64,000 nt of DNA, from NCBI GenBank assembly GCA_965228615.1, contig CBDDHT010000004.1, positions 1,612,001 to 1,676,000 on the forward strand, read 5' to 3'. Numbering within the stretch: the first letter of the stretch is position 1; every line of letters begins with the position of its first letter. Shown here in pieces: positions 46,251 through 55,437 of the stretch. The position numbers and the translations under genes are program-made. Origin of the DNA: CBDDHT01 sp965228615. Lineage in GTDB: Bacteria > Pseudomonadota > Alphaproteobacteria > Rhizobiales > Methyloligellaceae. The notes under the pieces were generated by a model, which made no database searches, was not told the DNA's origin, and saw only the letters and a program-made list of their open reading frames with translations.

Positions 46251-47558
46251 TTACTTTGCCAATTCCGGAAGCCATGTGGCGATCGCGGGGAAGAAGAAAA
46301 CCAGCAACAAACCGATCACCTGCAGGACGATGAACGGTCCGACCGATTTGTACACGTCGCCCATGGTGACGTCGGGAGGCATGACGCTTTTCAGCCAAAA
46401 GAGGACAAAACCGAAAGGCGGCGTGAGATACGCGATCTGAATATTGACGATAAACAGAACGCCGAACCACAGCTTATCAATGCCCAGGGCATCGATGATC
46501 GGGATGAAGAGGGGCGTGCACAGCATAATGATTGCCCAATCATCCATTACCATGCCGAGTAACAGGATGATGAACATCATCATTGCCAGGATGCCGATTT
46601 CTCCCCCTGGCATGCTGAGAACCAGTGTCGTCACCAGTTCCTGGCTGCCGAGTGAATTGAAGACGTTCAGATAGATATTGGAGGCAATCAATATCCATAG
46701 ACCCATGCCGGTAAGCTTCACCGTCGTGGTCAGTGAATCCTTCAGCACTTCCCAGGTCAGTCTGCCATAAAGCAGGTTGATGACGAGCGCGCCGGTCGCA
46801 CCGAAAGCGGCAGCCTCCGAGGGTGTCGCGACACCGCCCCAGATTGCACCGAGCACGAGTACGATAAGCAGCATAAACGGCCATATACTCACCAGGGCAT
46901 GGAGCTTTTCGGATGTGGTGAATTTTTCCTCGGGTGGCACTGCCGGTCCCATTTCAGGTTGAAGCCGACAACGGACACCGATGTAAGTGATGTAAAATAT
47001 GGCAAGCATCATACCGGGGAGAATTCCACCCAAGAACAAGCCGCCAATGGAAACTTTGGCCAAGAGGCCATAGAAAATGAAAGGAACACTGGGTGGGATG
47101 AGAGCACCTAACGCTCCGCCGGCACCAATGGATCCGATTGCGATATCCTTGCTGTATTTGTACTTGATCATTGATGGGTAAGCGATTTGACCCATCGTAA
47201 TTGTCGCTGGCGGCGTAATTCCGGTAATGGCAGCAAAAATCGTGCAGACCTTGACCGTACCCATGGCCAGGCCGCCAGCAATATGGCCGATAATCTTATA
47301 GACCGCGTCGTAGGCAGCCTCGGCAATCCCCGAAAATCGGATCAAGCTCCCCATAAAAAGAAAGAGCGGAACCGTAACCAACACATTATTCCACGGCGTG
47401 GAGTAAAACGCGCTGGGGATTGTCAGCAAAGCGCGTGGCTCGAATATCGCGGCGAAAATAACAGCAGTGCCCCCCAGACCAAAGGCCACGGGAAGCCCAA
47501 GAAATAGAGAGATGAACAAAACTACAAAATAAAGAAACGTAATAAGTTCTATGCTCAT
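46251..47558 (-). CDS. TRAP transporter large permease (DctM family)
   Basis: 435 aa from ATG 47558 (MSIELITFLYFVVLFISLFL); longer frames to 47741 are unlikely. About 12 transmembrane helices; DctM motifs include FLGLPVAFGLGGTAVIFAAI, GSIGAGGALGALIPPSVPFI and ATPSEAAAFGATGALVINLL. This is the Na+-driven transport subunit working with DctQ and the binding protein. Here M precedes Q, and the binding-protein gene faces them from the other strand. Confidence 0.93.
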   Translation of the reverse strand: MSIELITFLYFVVLFISLFLGLPVAFGLGGTAVIFAAIFEPRALLTIPSAFYSTPWNNVLVTVPLFLFMGSLIRFSGIAEAAYDAVYKIIGHIAGGLAMGTVKVCTIFAAITGITPPATITMGQIAYPSMIKYKYSKDIAIGSIGAGGALGALIPPSVPFIFYGLLAKVSIGGLFLGGILPGMMLAIFYITYIGVRCRLQPEMGPAVPPEEKFTTSEKLHALVSIWPFMLLIVLVLGAIWGGVATPSEAAAFGATGALVINLLYGRLTWEVLKDSLTTTVKLTGMGLWILIASNIYLNVFNSLGSQELVTTLVLSMPGGEIGILAMMMFIILLLGMVMDDWAIIMLCTPLFIPIIDALGIDKLWFGVLFIVNIQIAYLTPPFGFVLFWLKSVMPPDVTMGDVYKSVGPFIVLQVIGLLLVFFFPAIATWLPELAK

Positions 47559-48124
47559 AGCGTTTCGTCCTATTTTCGCTTTTATGGTTGAATCTGGCTC
47601 AATATTCGGAAGGCGCGACGGCTTCCCACATGTTCGCCCTATACCGTCTAAATCTGTTTCACTGTCATGCGCTTTGCCGTTTTTCGAAGTTTGTTCGCCC
47701 CATAGCCGGCCCGCCACCAATCTTACAATGGCCCGTTTCAAAAGATATGTCGGCTAAGGAACGGCTCCGAGACTCAATCCTCCCGTCTCCGCTCAATATT
47801 GATGTCACATTTGCCTCCCAAAGAACGAGGGGATCGTTCCGATCTTGTCGTTGTCGCGACAACACGCTATCGCACATTTCCTCTCAGAAGTCCCGAAGGA
47901 CTGGAATGCCTCGTTGACATCCAATACCAGCCCTCCCTTCACAACAAACCAACTGAGAAGAGACGTTCTCTGACGCGCTGCACCGACACTACTATTGGGG
48001 CGCAAGGAGAAACGATAAAGACAGATACAATTGTCGAAAAATATGGATACAGTTCGGTCTGGATCGTTTAGCTGCGTATTTAGCCAGTGGAAACAGCTTG
48101 GTCCACATTTCCCAAATAATCTGA
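47559..48124. other. 566-bp intergenic region upstream of DctM
   Basis: No intact gene; short frames at 47551-47917 and 47799-48071 are not believed. It contains copy B of the inverted repeat and ends at the ABC permease remnant. Confidence 0.5.
47887..48055 (+). repeat. Diverged inverted repeat, copy B
   Basis: Forward-strand partner of 42625-42805. Starts with the small hairpin AGTCC-CGAA-GGACT and ends at TACAGTTC. It is shorter than copy A by a few small gaps in the middle. Together the copies bracket the TRAP genes and IS66 scar. Confidence 0.65.
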
Positions 48125-48262
48125 TCTGCGGACGCGTCGGAGTTCCTTCAGGCCGCTGTTGTCGTCATGGGCATCGTCGTGATCAGCATTATCGCCTATT
48201 GCTTCGACCTCTTCATGCGATGGGTCGAAAAAGTCGTCGTGCCCTGGAAGGGCCGGGTCTAA
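48125..48262 (+). pseudogene. C-terminal remnant of an ABC transporter permease (TauC/SsuC type)
   Basis: The frame after an in-frame TGA reads SADASEFLQAAVVVMGIVVI, SIIAYCFDLFMRWVEKVVVP, WKGRV, stop at 48260-48262. The last membrane helix followed by RW.EK..VPWKGR is the standard C-terminus of taurine/sulfonate/nitrate-type permeases. Everything upstream is missing. Together with the cut signal peptide at 38442 it marks the other end of a lost ABC operon. Confidence 0.75.
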
Positions 48263-48295
48263 GGCGACCGACACCAATAGCCACCTCCCTTTTCC

Positions 48296-48310
48296 GGGGA
48301 GTTGGTCCCC
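48296..48310. terminator. Small hairpin abutting the korB stop
   Basis: GGGGA-GTTGG-TCCCC, directly beside the stop codon of the reverse-strand oxidoreductase beta gene and 34 bp after the ABC permease remnant. Possibly bidirectional; no T-run. Confidence 0.35.
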
Positions 48311-49366
48311 TCACCTCAAGCTATCGTTGATCGCATTGAGCGCGTCCGATCCCGGACAGAGCCTGGCCGTGTCCAAGCCGTTCAGAGGCGCCTTCGAGGT
48401 CTCGATCAGATTGTGCAGGTCCTTCTGGTCCTGATTGATATAGAGCAGGCCTGTCACAACTTCGCCATTGGAATAGCGCTTGCGAAGGGTCTTGAAGGCC
48501 TCGTTCGCATCGCGCGGATCATAGTCCTCATCCAGCTTGTGGAGGGTCATGTTCGAGCCGTCATGCATCTCGACCTGCAATGTCTCGCCTTCGTCATAGT
48601 CGGCCGTGATCTCATCGCGCCTCGGCACAAAATCCAGCCCGCCAACGGCTTCTGAGTGATCGCGGATATAATCGTAGCTCTTGGTCGATGCGGCGTGATT
48701 GTTGAAAGTCACACAGGGCGAAATGATATCGAGCAGCGCAAATCCCTCATAGCGAATGGCGGCCTTGATCAGCGGCACGAGCTGTGCCTTGTCGCCGGAA
48801 AATCCGCGCGCCACGAAACCGGCGCCGAGTTGGATCGCCAGCGTGCACAAGTCGATCGCATCGAAGAGATTGTCTTCGCCCTTCTTGCTCTTCGACTCTT
48901 TGTCGTTTGTCGCGGAAAACTGGCCTTTCGTCAGACCATAAGTCCCGTTGTTCTCGACAATGTAGGTCATATTCACGCGCCGGCGGACGGCATGGCAGAA
49001 CTGGCCCAGTCCAATTGATGCCGTATCGCCATCGCCCGAGACGCCGAGATAAACGAGATCGCGGTTGGCCAGATTGGCGCCTGTCGCAATCGCGGCCATG
49101 CGGCCGTGCACGGAGTTGAAGCCGTGCGAGTAATTGAGGAAATAGTTGGTCGACTTGGACGAACACCCGATCCCCGACAGCTTTGCCAGCCGGTGCGCCG
49201 GCAGATCGAGTTCGAAGCAGGCCGCGACAATCGCTGCCGAAATCGAGTCATGGCCGCATCCTGCACAGAGCGTCGAAAGCACGCCCTCATAGTCGCGGCG
49301 GGTCAGACCGAGCGCGTTCTTGGCAAGTTTCGGATGGCGGACGCTGGGCTTCTTGATGAAGGTCAT
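48311..49366 (-). CDS. korB: 2-oxoacid:ferredoxin oxidoreductase, beta subunit
   Basis: 351 aa. Thiamine-pyrophosphate subunit: CAGCGHDSISAAI and LSGIGCSSKSTNYFLNYSHG provide cluster-ligand cysteines, and SGDGDTASIG with ENNGTYGLTKGQ gives the GDGD...NN TPP/Mg motif. Pairs with the alpha subunit 8 bp upstream. Oxidative decarboxylation of a 2-oxoacid, best fit 2-oxoglutarate, to acyl-CoA with low-potential electrons. The C-terminal ~70 residues are longer than in minimal beta subunits. Confidence 0.9.
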   Translation of the reverse strand: MTFIKKPSVRHPKLAKNALGLTRRDYEGVLSTLCAGCGHDSISAAIVAACFELDLPAHRLAKLSGIGCSSKSTNYFLNYSHGFNSVHGRMAAIATGANLANRDLVYLGVSGDGDTASIGLGQFCHAVRRRVNMTYIVENNGTYGLTKGQFSATNDKESKSKKGEDNLFDAIDLCTLAIQLGAGFVARGFSGDKAQLVPLIKAAIRYEGFALLDIISPCVTFNNHAASTKSYDYIRDHSEAVGGLDFVPRRDEITADYDEGETLQVEMHDGSNMTLHKLDEDYDPRDANEAFKTLRKRYSNGEVVTGLLYINQDQKDLHNLIETSKAPLNGLDTARLCPGSDALNAINDSLR

Positions 49367-49374
49367 GGGTTCAC

Positions 49375-51207
49375 TCAGTTCATGCGGGTCTCGAGGCTGA
49401 GCGCCTCGGTGACCGCTTTGTCGCCTTCGATAAGGGATTGCAGGCTCTCTTTGACGAATTTCGCACTGAGAGGCATGCCGTCATAGTTCAGAACGGGAAT
49501 GAGTTTGTCTGCCGGCAGTCCGGCTTCGGTGATGAGCAAAGTGCGCATCTGCGCATCCCGGTTCTGCTCGATCACAAAAATCCGCTCATGAGCCTCGGCG
49601 AATTCCTGTAGCTCGTTGGTGAAGGGAAAGGCCTTTATGCGAAGTGCGTTGAGCTTATAACCCTCGCGCTCCAGCTGATCGAGGCCTTCGCGGACAGCCG
49701 GTTCCGTTGAGCCGAAATTGATCACGCCCAGCTTCGTGTCCCCATCGCGATCATGCCAGACCGGCGGTGGCACCATCTTGGCCGCCAGTTCGAACTTCGC
49801 CTGCAGGCGGTCCAGATTCATGGCATTGATGACACCGTCCTCGGTGTAGCGCGCAAAGGCATCGTGGGATGAGCCACGCGTGAAGAACGCGCCCTTGGTC
49901 GGATGGGTTCCGGGAATCGTCCGATAAGGAATACCGTCGCCATCCACGTCCAGATAGCGGCCATAATTCTCAATCTTGTCGAGATCGTCGGCACCCAGCA
50001 CCTTGCCGCGGTCGTGGACACGCGTGTCGTCCCACTCGAGCCTGTCGACCACCCAGTCGTTCATACCGATATCGAGATCGCTCATGACGAAGATCGGTGT
50101 CTGCAGCCGCTCGGCGAGATCGAAGGCATCGGCCGAGAGCTCGAAGCATTCCTTCGGGTCGGCGGGGAACAGCAGCACATGGCGCGTGTCCCCGTGCGAG
50201 GCGTAGGCGCAGGTAATGATGTCGGACTGCTGGGTCCGCGTCGGCATCCCGGTTGACGGACCGCCCCGCTGAACATCGAACAGCACCACCGGCACCTCGG
50301 AAAAGTAGGCAAGGCCGATGAACTCGTTCATCAGCGAGATGCCGGGCCCAGACGTCGCGGTGAATGCGCGCGCACCGTTCCAACTGGCACCGATGGCAAT
50401 GCCGATTGCCGCCAACTCGTCCTCGGCCTGAACCACGGCGCCGAGTTTCTTGCCGTCATTGTCGAGCCGCAGCCGCTTCATATGCTTGTCGAACGCTTCG
50501 GCAAGCGATGTCGATGGCGTGATCGGATACCAGGCCGCAACCGTGGCGCCCGCATAAAGGCATCCGAGCGCCGCCGCCTCGTTGCCGCTGACCATGATCT
50601 TGTCATCCGTGCCATTGGATCGCTTCACGCGCAGGGGCAGCGGACAGTCGAAATTCAGTTCGGCATAGTCCCGGCCCATATTCAGAGCCTGGAGGTTTGG
50701 TGCGATCGACTTCTGCTTGCCTTTGAAGCGATCGTTCAATGCCTCTTCGAGAACCGAAAACTCGATATCCAGCAAGGCAGACAGTGCCCCCACATAGACG
50801 ACGTTCTTGAAGAGCTGGCGCTCACGCGGATCGATATAGGCTTCGGCGCACATGCGGGCGATGGGAATGCCCAGCACCTCCACATCCTTGCGGTCGAAAT
50901 CGCGCGGGAAGCTGGAGTCGTAGATCATGTAGCCGTCCGGCGCGATCTCCGCGATGTCGTCGCGATAGGTCTGCGGGTTCATGGCGACCATGATGTCCGC
51001 CTTCTCCTGGCGGGCGGCATATCCGGCTTCCGATATGCGCACCTCGTACCAGGTCGGCAGGCCCTGAATATTCGATGGAAAGACGTTCTTCGGGGAGACG
51101 GCGAGTCCCATCCGAAAAAGCGCCTTGGCGAAGAGCAGGTTCGCGCTGGCGGAACCCGATCCATTGACGTTGGCGAATTTGACGACGAATTCGTTGATCC
51201 GGCTCAT
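49375..51207 (-). CDS. korA: 2-oxoacid:ferredoxin oxidoreductase, fused gamma-alpha subunit
   Basis: 610 aa. Residues ~1-190 are the gamma domain (FANVNGSGSASANLLFAKAL) and ~200-600 the alpha/pyrimidine-binding domains. Landmarks: SGNEAAALGCLYAGATVAAW, YPITPSTSLAEAFDKHM, ATSGPGISLMNEFIGLAYFS, QRGGPSTGMPTRTQQSD and FVIEQNRDAQMRTLL. The fused gamma-alpha plus separate beta layout is that of the KorAB enzymes, without the delta ferredoxin subunit. The FAD/Fe-S protein encoded 11 bp upstream probably takes its electrons. Confidence 0.92.
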   Translation of the reverse strand: MSRINEFVVKFANVNGSGSASANLLFAKALFRMGLAVSPKNVFPSNIQGLPTWYEVRISEAGYAARQEKADIMVAMNPQTYRDDIAEIAPDGYMIYDSSFPRDFDRKDVEVLGIPIARMCAEAYIDPRERQLFKNVVYVGALSALLDIEFSVLEEALNDRFKGKQKSIAPNLQALNMGRDYAELNFDCPLPLRVKRSNGTDDKIMVSGNEAAALGCLYAGATVAAWYPITPSTSLAEAFDKHMKRLRLDNDGKKLGAVVQAEDELAAIGIAIGASWNGARAFTATSGPGISLMNEFIGLAYFSEVPVVLFDVQRGGPSTGMPTRTQQSDIITCAYASHGDTRHVLLFPADPKECFELSADAFDLAERLQTPIFVMSDLDIGMNDWVVDRLEWDDTRVHDRGKVLGADDLDKIENYGRYLDVDGDGIPYRTIPGTHPTKGAFFTRGSSHDAFARYTEDGVINAMNLDRLQAKFELAAKMVPPPVWHDRDGDTKLGVINFGSTEPAVREGLDQLEREGYKLNALRIKAFPFTNELQEFAEAHERIFVIEQNRDAQMRTLLITEAGLPADKLIPVLNYDGMPLSAKFVKESLQSLIEGDKAVTEALSLETRMN

Positions 51208-51218
51208 GATCTCATGAC

Positions 51219-53054
51219 CTAGATGTAGGTTCGGCTATGGGCAACGCAGGCATTGTCGGCCTGGGCCTCGACATAGGTGAATTTCTGCATGTCCCAGGCT
51301 CCGGTGGGACAGCGCTCGGCGCAAAGACCGCAATGCAGACAGAGATCCTCATCCTTCGCCATGATGCGGCGAGTTTTGAGGGGCGGTGAAATGTACAAAT
51401 CCTGCGTCTTGTTCACGGCCGGCACGCGAAGCCGGTCCCGCAACTCCTCTTCCTCGCCATTCGGCGTGAAGTTGATGCAGTCGACGGGACAGATGTCCAT
51501 GCAGGCATCGCACTCGATGCACAGATTCCGCACGAACACGGTCTGGATATCGCAATTGAGACAGCGCTCTGCCTCCTTGAAGGCAAGCTTCTCGTCATAG
51601 CCGAGTTCAACCTCGACCGTCAGGCTTTCAAGCGAGGCATCGAGGTCCGCATGGGGCACAGGCACCCGCCTCATGTCGGAGAAGTCATTGTCATAGGACC
51701 ATTCGTGGATGCCCATCTTCTGGCTGACCAGACTGACGCCAGGCGCCGGACGGTCCCGCAATGATTTTCCGTTGCAGAAAAGATCAATCGAAATGGCCGC
51801 CTGATGGCCATGGGCCACGGCCCAGATAATGTTCTCCGGCCCCCAGCCCGCGTCGCCGCCGAAGAAGACCTCCGGCCGTGACGATTGCATGGTCTCCCGG
51901 TCGACGATGGGCGCGTCCCATTCGTTGAACTCGATCCCGATATCGCGTTCGATCCAGGGGAATGCGCCCTCCTGACCGATCGCCATCAGCACATCGTCGC
52001 ATTCGAAATCGACGGTCTCGCCCGTCTCTACCAGCGAGCGGCGGCCGGTCTCGTCATATTCCGGCTCGACCAGAGCGAAGCGAACGCCTGTCAGGTGGCC
52101 GCCCTCATGCAGGAAGGCCACCGGTTTGTGGTTGTCGAAGATTGGCACGCCTTCGCGCTCGGCATCTTCGATTTCCCAGTCCGAGGCTTTCATATCCTGG
52201 CGCGGACTGCGCACGGTGACCCGTACGTCCCGTCCGCCGAGACGCAGAGCCGTCCGGCAGCAATCCATCGCCGTGTTACCGCCACCAATGACGATGACAC
52301 GCTTGCCGATCTTCTCCACATGCTTGAAGGCAACGGAGGTCAGCCAGTCGATCCCGAGATGGACGTTGTCAGACGCTTCTTCGCGCCCTTCGAGCCAGAG
52401 ATCCTTTCCGCGGGGTGCGCCCGTGCCGACGAAGACGGCGTCGAAGTCACCCTTGAGAACTTCTTCGAGGCTGGTGATTTCGTGCCCGAAATGCGCCTCG
52501 ACACCCATATCCAGAACACGGCCGACCTCTTCATCCAGCACATCGGCGGGCAGACGGAAGGACGGAATATTCGTGCGCATCAGGCCGCCGCCGATCTGGT
52601 CCTTTTCGAACAGATGACAGGTGTAGCCGAGCGGCATCAGGTCGCGCGCAACGGTGAGCGATGCGGGTCCGGCGCCGAGCAAGGCAATGCGCTTGCCGTT
52701 CTTTTCGGCCGGCACCTGCGGCAGATAGGCATCGATGTCGCCTTTAAGGTCTGCTGCGACGCGCTTCAGGCGGCAGATGGCCACCGGCTTCTCATCCACG
52801 CGGCCGCGCCGGCATGCCGGCTCGCAAGGCCGATCGCATGTGCGACCGAGAATGCCCGGAAATACATTCGACTCCCAATTGAGGAGAAAGGCTTCCCCGT
52901 AACGCCGTTGCGCGATGAGCCGGATATATTCCGGCACGGGGGTGTGCGTCGGACACGCCCATTGGCAGTCGACCACCTTATGGAAGTATTTGGGGTCAGC
53001 AATATCCGTCGGCGGCATTGCCGCGTCGGCAACCATGACATCTGTCGGTGACAT
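51219..53054 (-). CDS. FAD/4Fe-4S NAD(P)-type oxidoreductase (GltD/NfnB-like) of the Kor operon
   Basis: 611 aa. N-terminal Fe-S segment typical of GltD-like proteins (CQWACPTHTPVPEYIRLIAQ, GRTCDRPCEPACRRGRVD). Two Rossmann motifs follow: IALLGAGPASLTVARDLMPL for FAD and VIVIGGGNTAMDCCRTALRL for NAD(P)H. The C-terminus carries two 4Fe-4S motifs, CIECDACMDICPVDCI and CLHCGLCAERCPTGAW. Such a module transfers electrons between Fe-S clusters and NAD(P); as first gene of the operon it likely couples KorAB to NAD(P)+ reduction, replacing a free ferredoxin. Divergent from prpD, 226 bp between starts. Confidence 0.88.
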   Translation of the reverse strand: MSPTDVMVADAAMPPTDIADPKYFHKVVDCQWACPTHTPVPEYIRLIAQRRYGEAFLLNWESNVFPGILGRTCDRPCEPACRRGRVDEKPVAICRLKRVAADLKGDIDAYLPQVPAEKNGKRIALLGAGPASLTVARDLMPLGYTCHLFEKDQIGGGLMRTNIPSFRLPADVLDEEVGRVLDMGVEAHFGHEITSLEEVLKGDFDAVFVGTGAPRGKDLWLEGREEASDNVHLGIDWLTSVAFKHVEKIGKRVIVIGGGNTAMDCCRTALRLGGRDVRVTVRSPRQDMKASDWEIEDAEREGVPIFDNHKPVAFLHEGGHLTGVRFALVEPEYDETGRRSLVETGETVDFECDDVLMAIGQEGAFPWIERDIGIEFNEWDAPIVDRETMQSSRPEVFFGGDAGWGPENIIWAVAHGHQAAISIDLFCNGKSLRDRPAPGVSLVSQKMGIHEWSYDNDFSDMRRVPVPHADLDASLESLTVEVELGYDEKLAFKEAERCLNCDIQTVFVRNLCIECDACMDICPVDCINFTPNGEEEELRDRLRVPAVNKTQDLYISPPLKTRRIMAKDEDLCLHCGLCAERCPTGAWDMQKFTYVEAQADNACVAHSRTYI

Positions 53055-53280
53055 CGCGTTTCGGCTCCGAGTGCCTTTCGACCAGCCTCAATTTTCATTA
53101 CCGGTAGGAAGCAAAACCAAATCTGGTGTATGGCTTCTCACCGAACATCCGAGCCCCGTTCAATCCCGGGCCCGCCCGCAACGAACCAACATCGATTCGA
53201 GCTATGGAAGCAGAGGAAACAGGCCCACGCAATTCACAAATAGATGTGGGCTTAACCCGTTTCAAGTTAGGCTTTCGTCC

Positions 53281-54801
53281 GTGACACAAATACATCACAT
53301 TCGGGTCGCCAAAGAGCGCGACCGGCTGCCGCGCGAGGCACAGCTTGCGCATAAACTGGCCGTCATGGCGGCGGACCCGGTTCCGGCCGACGACGACGTG
53401 GCCGAGATGATCGTCAACCGCATCATCGACAATGCCGGCGTCGCGATGGCGGCGATCAATCGGTCGGCTCCTGCAACGGCTCGGGCGCAGGCTCTTGCGC
53501 ACCCCCGGCAAAACGGCGCGACGCTCTTCGGATTGGCGCCCGAGACCCATGTCGATGCCGAATGGGCTGCATGGGCGAATGGCACAGCGGTGCGCGAACT
53601 CGACTTCCACGACACGTTTCTGGCGGCCGACTATTCCCATCCCGGCGACAACATCCCACCCCTCATTGCCGTTGCCCAACAATGCGGCGTCAGCGGTGCC
53701 GATCTGATCCGCGGCATCGCCACCGCCTATGAGGTCCAGGTGAACCTGGTCAAAGGCGTCTGCCTGCACGAACACAAGATCGACCATGTGGCCCATCTCG
53801 GCCCTTCGGCTGCAGCCGGTATCGGCACCATGCTCAACCTCGAGCCGGAGATCATTTATCAAGCCATCCAGCATGCCCTGCACGTCACCACCGCCACGCG
53901 CCAGTCGCGCAAGGGCGAGATCTCGAGCTGGAAGGCGTTCGCGCCGGCCCATGCCGGCAAGTTGGCGATCGAGGCCGTCGACAGGGCCATGCGCGGCGAA
54001 GGCGCGCCCTCCCCGATCTATGAAGGCGAAGACGGCGTCATCGCATGGATGCTCGGCGGTCCCGATGCGTCTTATGACGTGCCGCTTCCTGAAGCGGGCG
54101 AGCCCAAGCGCGCGATTCTGGAGACCTACACCAAGGCCCATTCGGCTGAGTATCAAGCCCAGGCGCTTATCGATCTCGCCATGGAGATCGGCTCGGATGT
54201 CGCCAAACGCGTCGATGGGGACTGGGACCGCGTGAAAGACGTCATGCTTAGAACAAGCCACCACACGCACTATGTGATCGGTACAGGCTCGGGCGACCCC
54301 CAGAAGATGGACCCCAATGCAAGCCGCGAAACGCGCGATCACTCGATCACCTATATCCTTGCTGTCGCACTTCAGGACGCCGAATGGCATCACGAGGCGT
54401 CCTATGCGGATGAACGGGCGCAAAGGCCCGATACGGTGCGCCTCTGGCAGAAGATCCGCACGGAAGAGAATGACGACTGGACGGCGCGCTACCACGCGGC
54501 CGATCCGGCTGAAAAAGCTTTTGGCGGTGAGTTGGTCGTCACGCTTGACGATGGCGGTACGATCGTCGCCGAGAAGGCACTGGCCAATGCTCATCCCGGC
54601 AGCGCTCGCCCGTTCGCGCGGGACGATTACATCACCAAGTTCCGAACGTTGACCGACGGGTTCGTCGATGCCGTCGAGCAGGACCGCTTTGTCGATGCTG
54701 CATCGCGCCTGCTGTCGCTGGAGCCAAACGATCTCGATGCGCTCACAGTCCAGGTGCCGGATTCGGCACTCACCCACAACGAGAAAACGGGCATTTTCTG
54801 A
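53281..54801 (+). CDS. prpD: MmgE/PrpD family protein (2-methylcitrate dehydratase)
   Basis: 506 aa from GTG 53281 (MTQIHHIRVAKERDRLPREA). The frame is open back to 52915, but that region is antisense to the oxidoreductase N-terminus and its promoter. PrpD signatures: IIDNAGVAMAAINR, WANGTAVRELDFHDTFLAAD, HPGDNIPPLIAVAQ, ATRQSRKGEISSWKAFAPAH. Dehydrates 2-methylcitrate to cis-aconitate analogue in propionate catabolism. No prpB or prpC is adjacent. Propionyl-CoA could come from MmsA activity nearby (inference). Facing the Kor operon suggests joint control. Confidence 0.9.
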   Translation: MTQIHHIRVAKERDRLPREAQLAHKLAVMAADPVPADDDVAEMIVNRIIDNAGVAMAAINRSAPATARAQALAHPRQNGATLFGLAPETHVDAEWAAWANGTAVRELDFHDTFLAADYSHPGDNIPPLIAVAQQCGVSGADLIRGIATAYEVQVNLVKGVCLHEHKIDHVAHLGPSAAAGIGTMLNLEPEIIYQAIQHALHVTTATRQSRKGEISSWKAFAPAHAGKLAIEAVDRAMRGEGAPSPIYEGEDGVIAWMLGGPDASYDVPLPEAGEPKRAILETYTKAHSAEYQAQALIDLAMEIGSDVAKRVDGDWDRVKDVMLRTSHHTHYVIGTGSGDPQKMDPNASRETRDHSITYILAVALQDAEWHHEASYADERAQRPDTVRLWQKIRTEENDDWTARYHAADPAEKAFGGELVVTLDDGGTIVAEKALANAHPGSARPFARDDYITKFRTLTDGFVDAVEQDRFVDAASRLLSLEPNDLDALTVQVPDSALTHNEKTGIF

Positions 54802-55208
54802 TCTATTCTCCCTTTGCATGGGGTTGTTCCTCGATTCTTCGTGCACCCCGCCTCACCCGAAGCTGCTGGCGCATTCATCTGCTCCGGCCCGCTTAGGCCG
54901 CTCGACGCAAAAGCCATTCAACAGACCTGGTGATTTTCGGAGAGTCGCAGGCTGCAATCAATCACCTTGACGCAACGCAAGGTCACCCAATTCGTCAACG
55001 CCAGAGTTACGTTGCCTTTGGCGGAACCAATGATGGTGTGTTTCTGCGAAGAGTCAGCAAGATGTCTGGCCATTGCCACAAACAGTGGGGGAGCGCATCA
55101 AATCCGAGCGTGTCCGCCGCAGTATACGTCAGAAGGACTTGGCATTGATAACGAATGGGGATGCGAGCACGTGTTATCACGTGGGAGCGGCACAGTGTTG
55201 AGCCGTCC
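54802..55208. other. Intergenic stretch at the edge of the accessory island
   Basis: 407 bp with no credible gene. Short frames (54930-55212) have no recognisable content. Probably debris at the border between the prpD locus and the IS-rich island. Confidence 0.4.
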
Positions 55209-55437
55209 GTGAAATTCATTCCAGCCATCATCAAATGGCTTGGCTATGATCCGTTTCCGGTGAGGAGACATTCGGTGAGAAGCTGGCGTGGCGACGGACG
55301 AAGGCGGCCTCTCGCGCAGCGAGTTCGCCGAACGCTTGGGGCTGAATTGTTCCACCGCTGAGCAATGGGAGCGTGGTGTGTGCCGGCCTTCCAATGAGAA
55401 CATGGTCAAGTTGCGCCACCTAATCGGCGATGGGTGA
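55209..55437 (+). pseudogene. XRE-family (helix-turn-helix) regulator, two frameshifts
   Basis: Three successive frames give one protein: VKFIPAIIKWLGYDPFPV (from GTG 55209), then ETFGEKLAWRRTKA, then GLSRSEFAERLGLNCSTAEQ, WERGVCRPSNENMVKL and a stop at 55435-55437. This matches the common bacterial pattern IIxFLGYDPFP followed by an HTH_XRE domain (GLSRxELAxxLGVxxxTxxxWERGxxxP). Two frameshifts show it is dead. Located 200 bp before the IS1182 element. Confidence 0.7.

Noticed and set aside
51885..53051. 388-aa forward frame over the FAD oxidoreductase
   Set aside because: Complement of a gene with clear FAD, NAD(P) and Fe-S motifs.
53098..54846. 582-aa reverse frame over prpD
   Set aside because: Antisense to conserved PrpD motifs.
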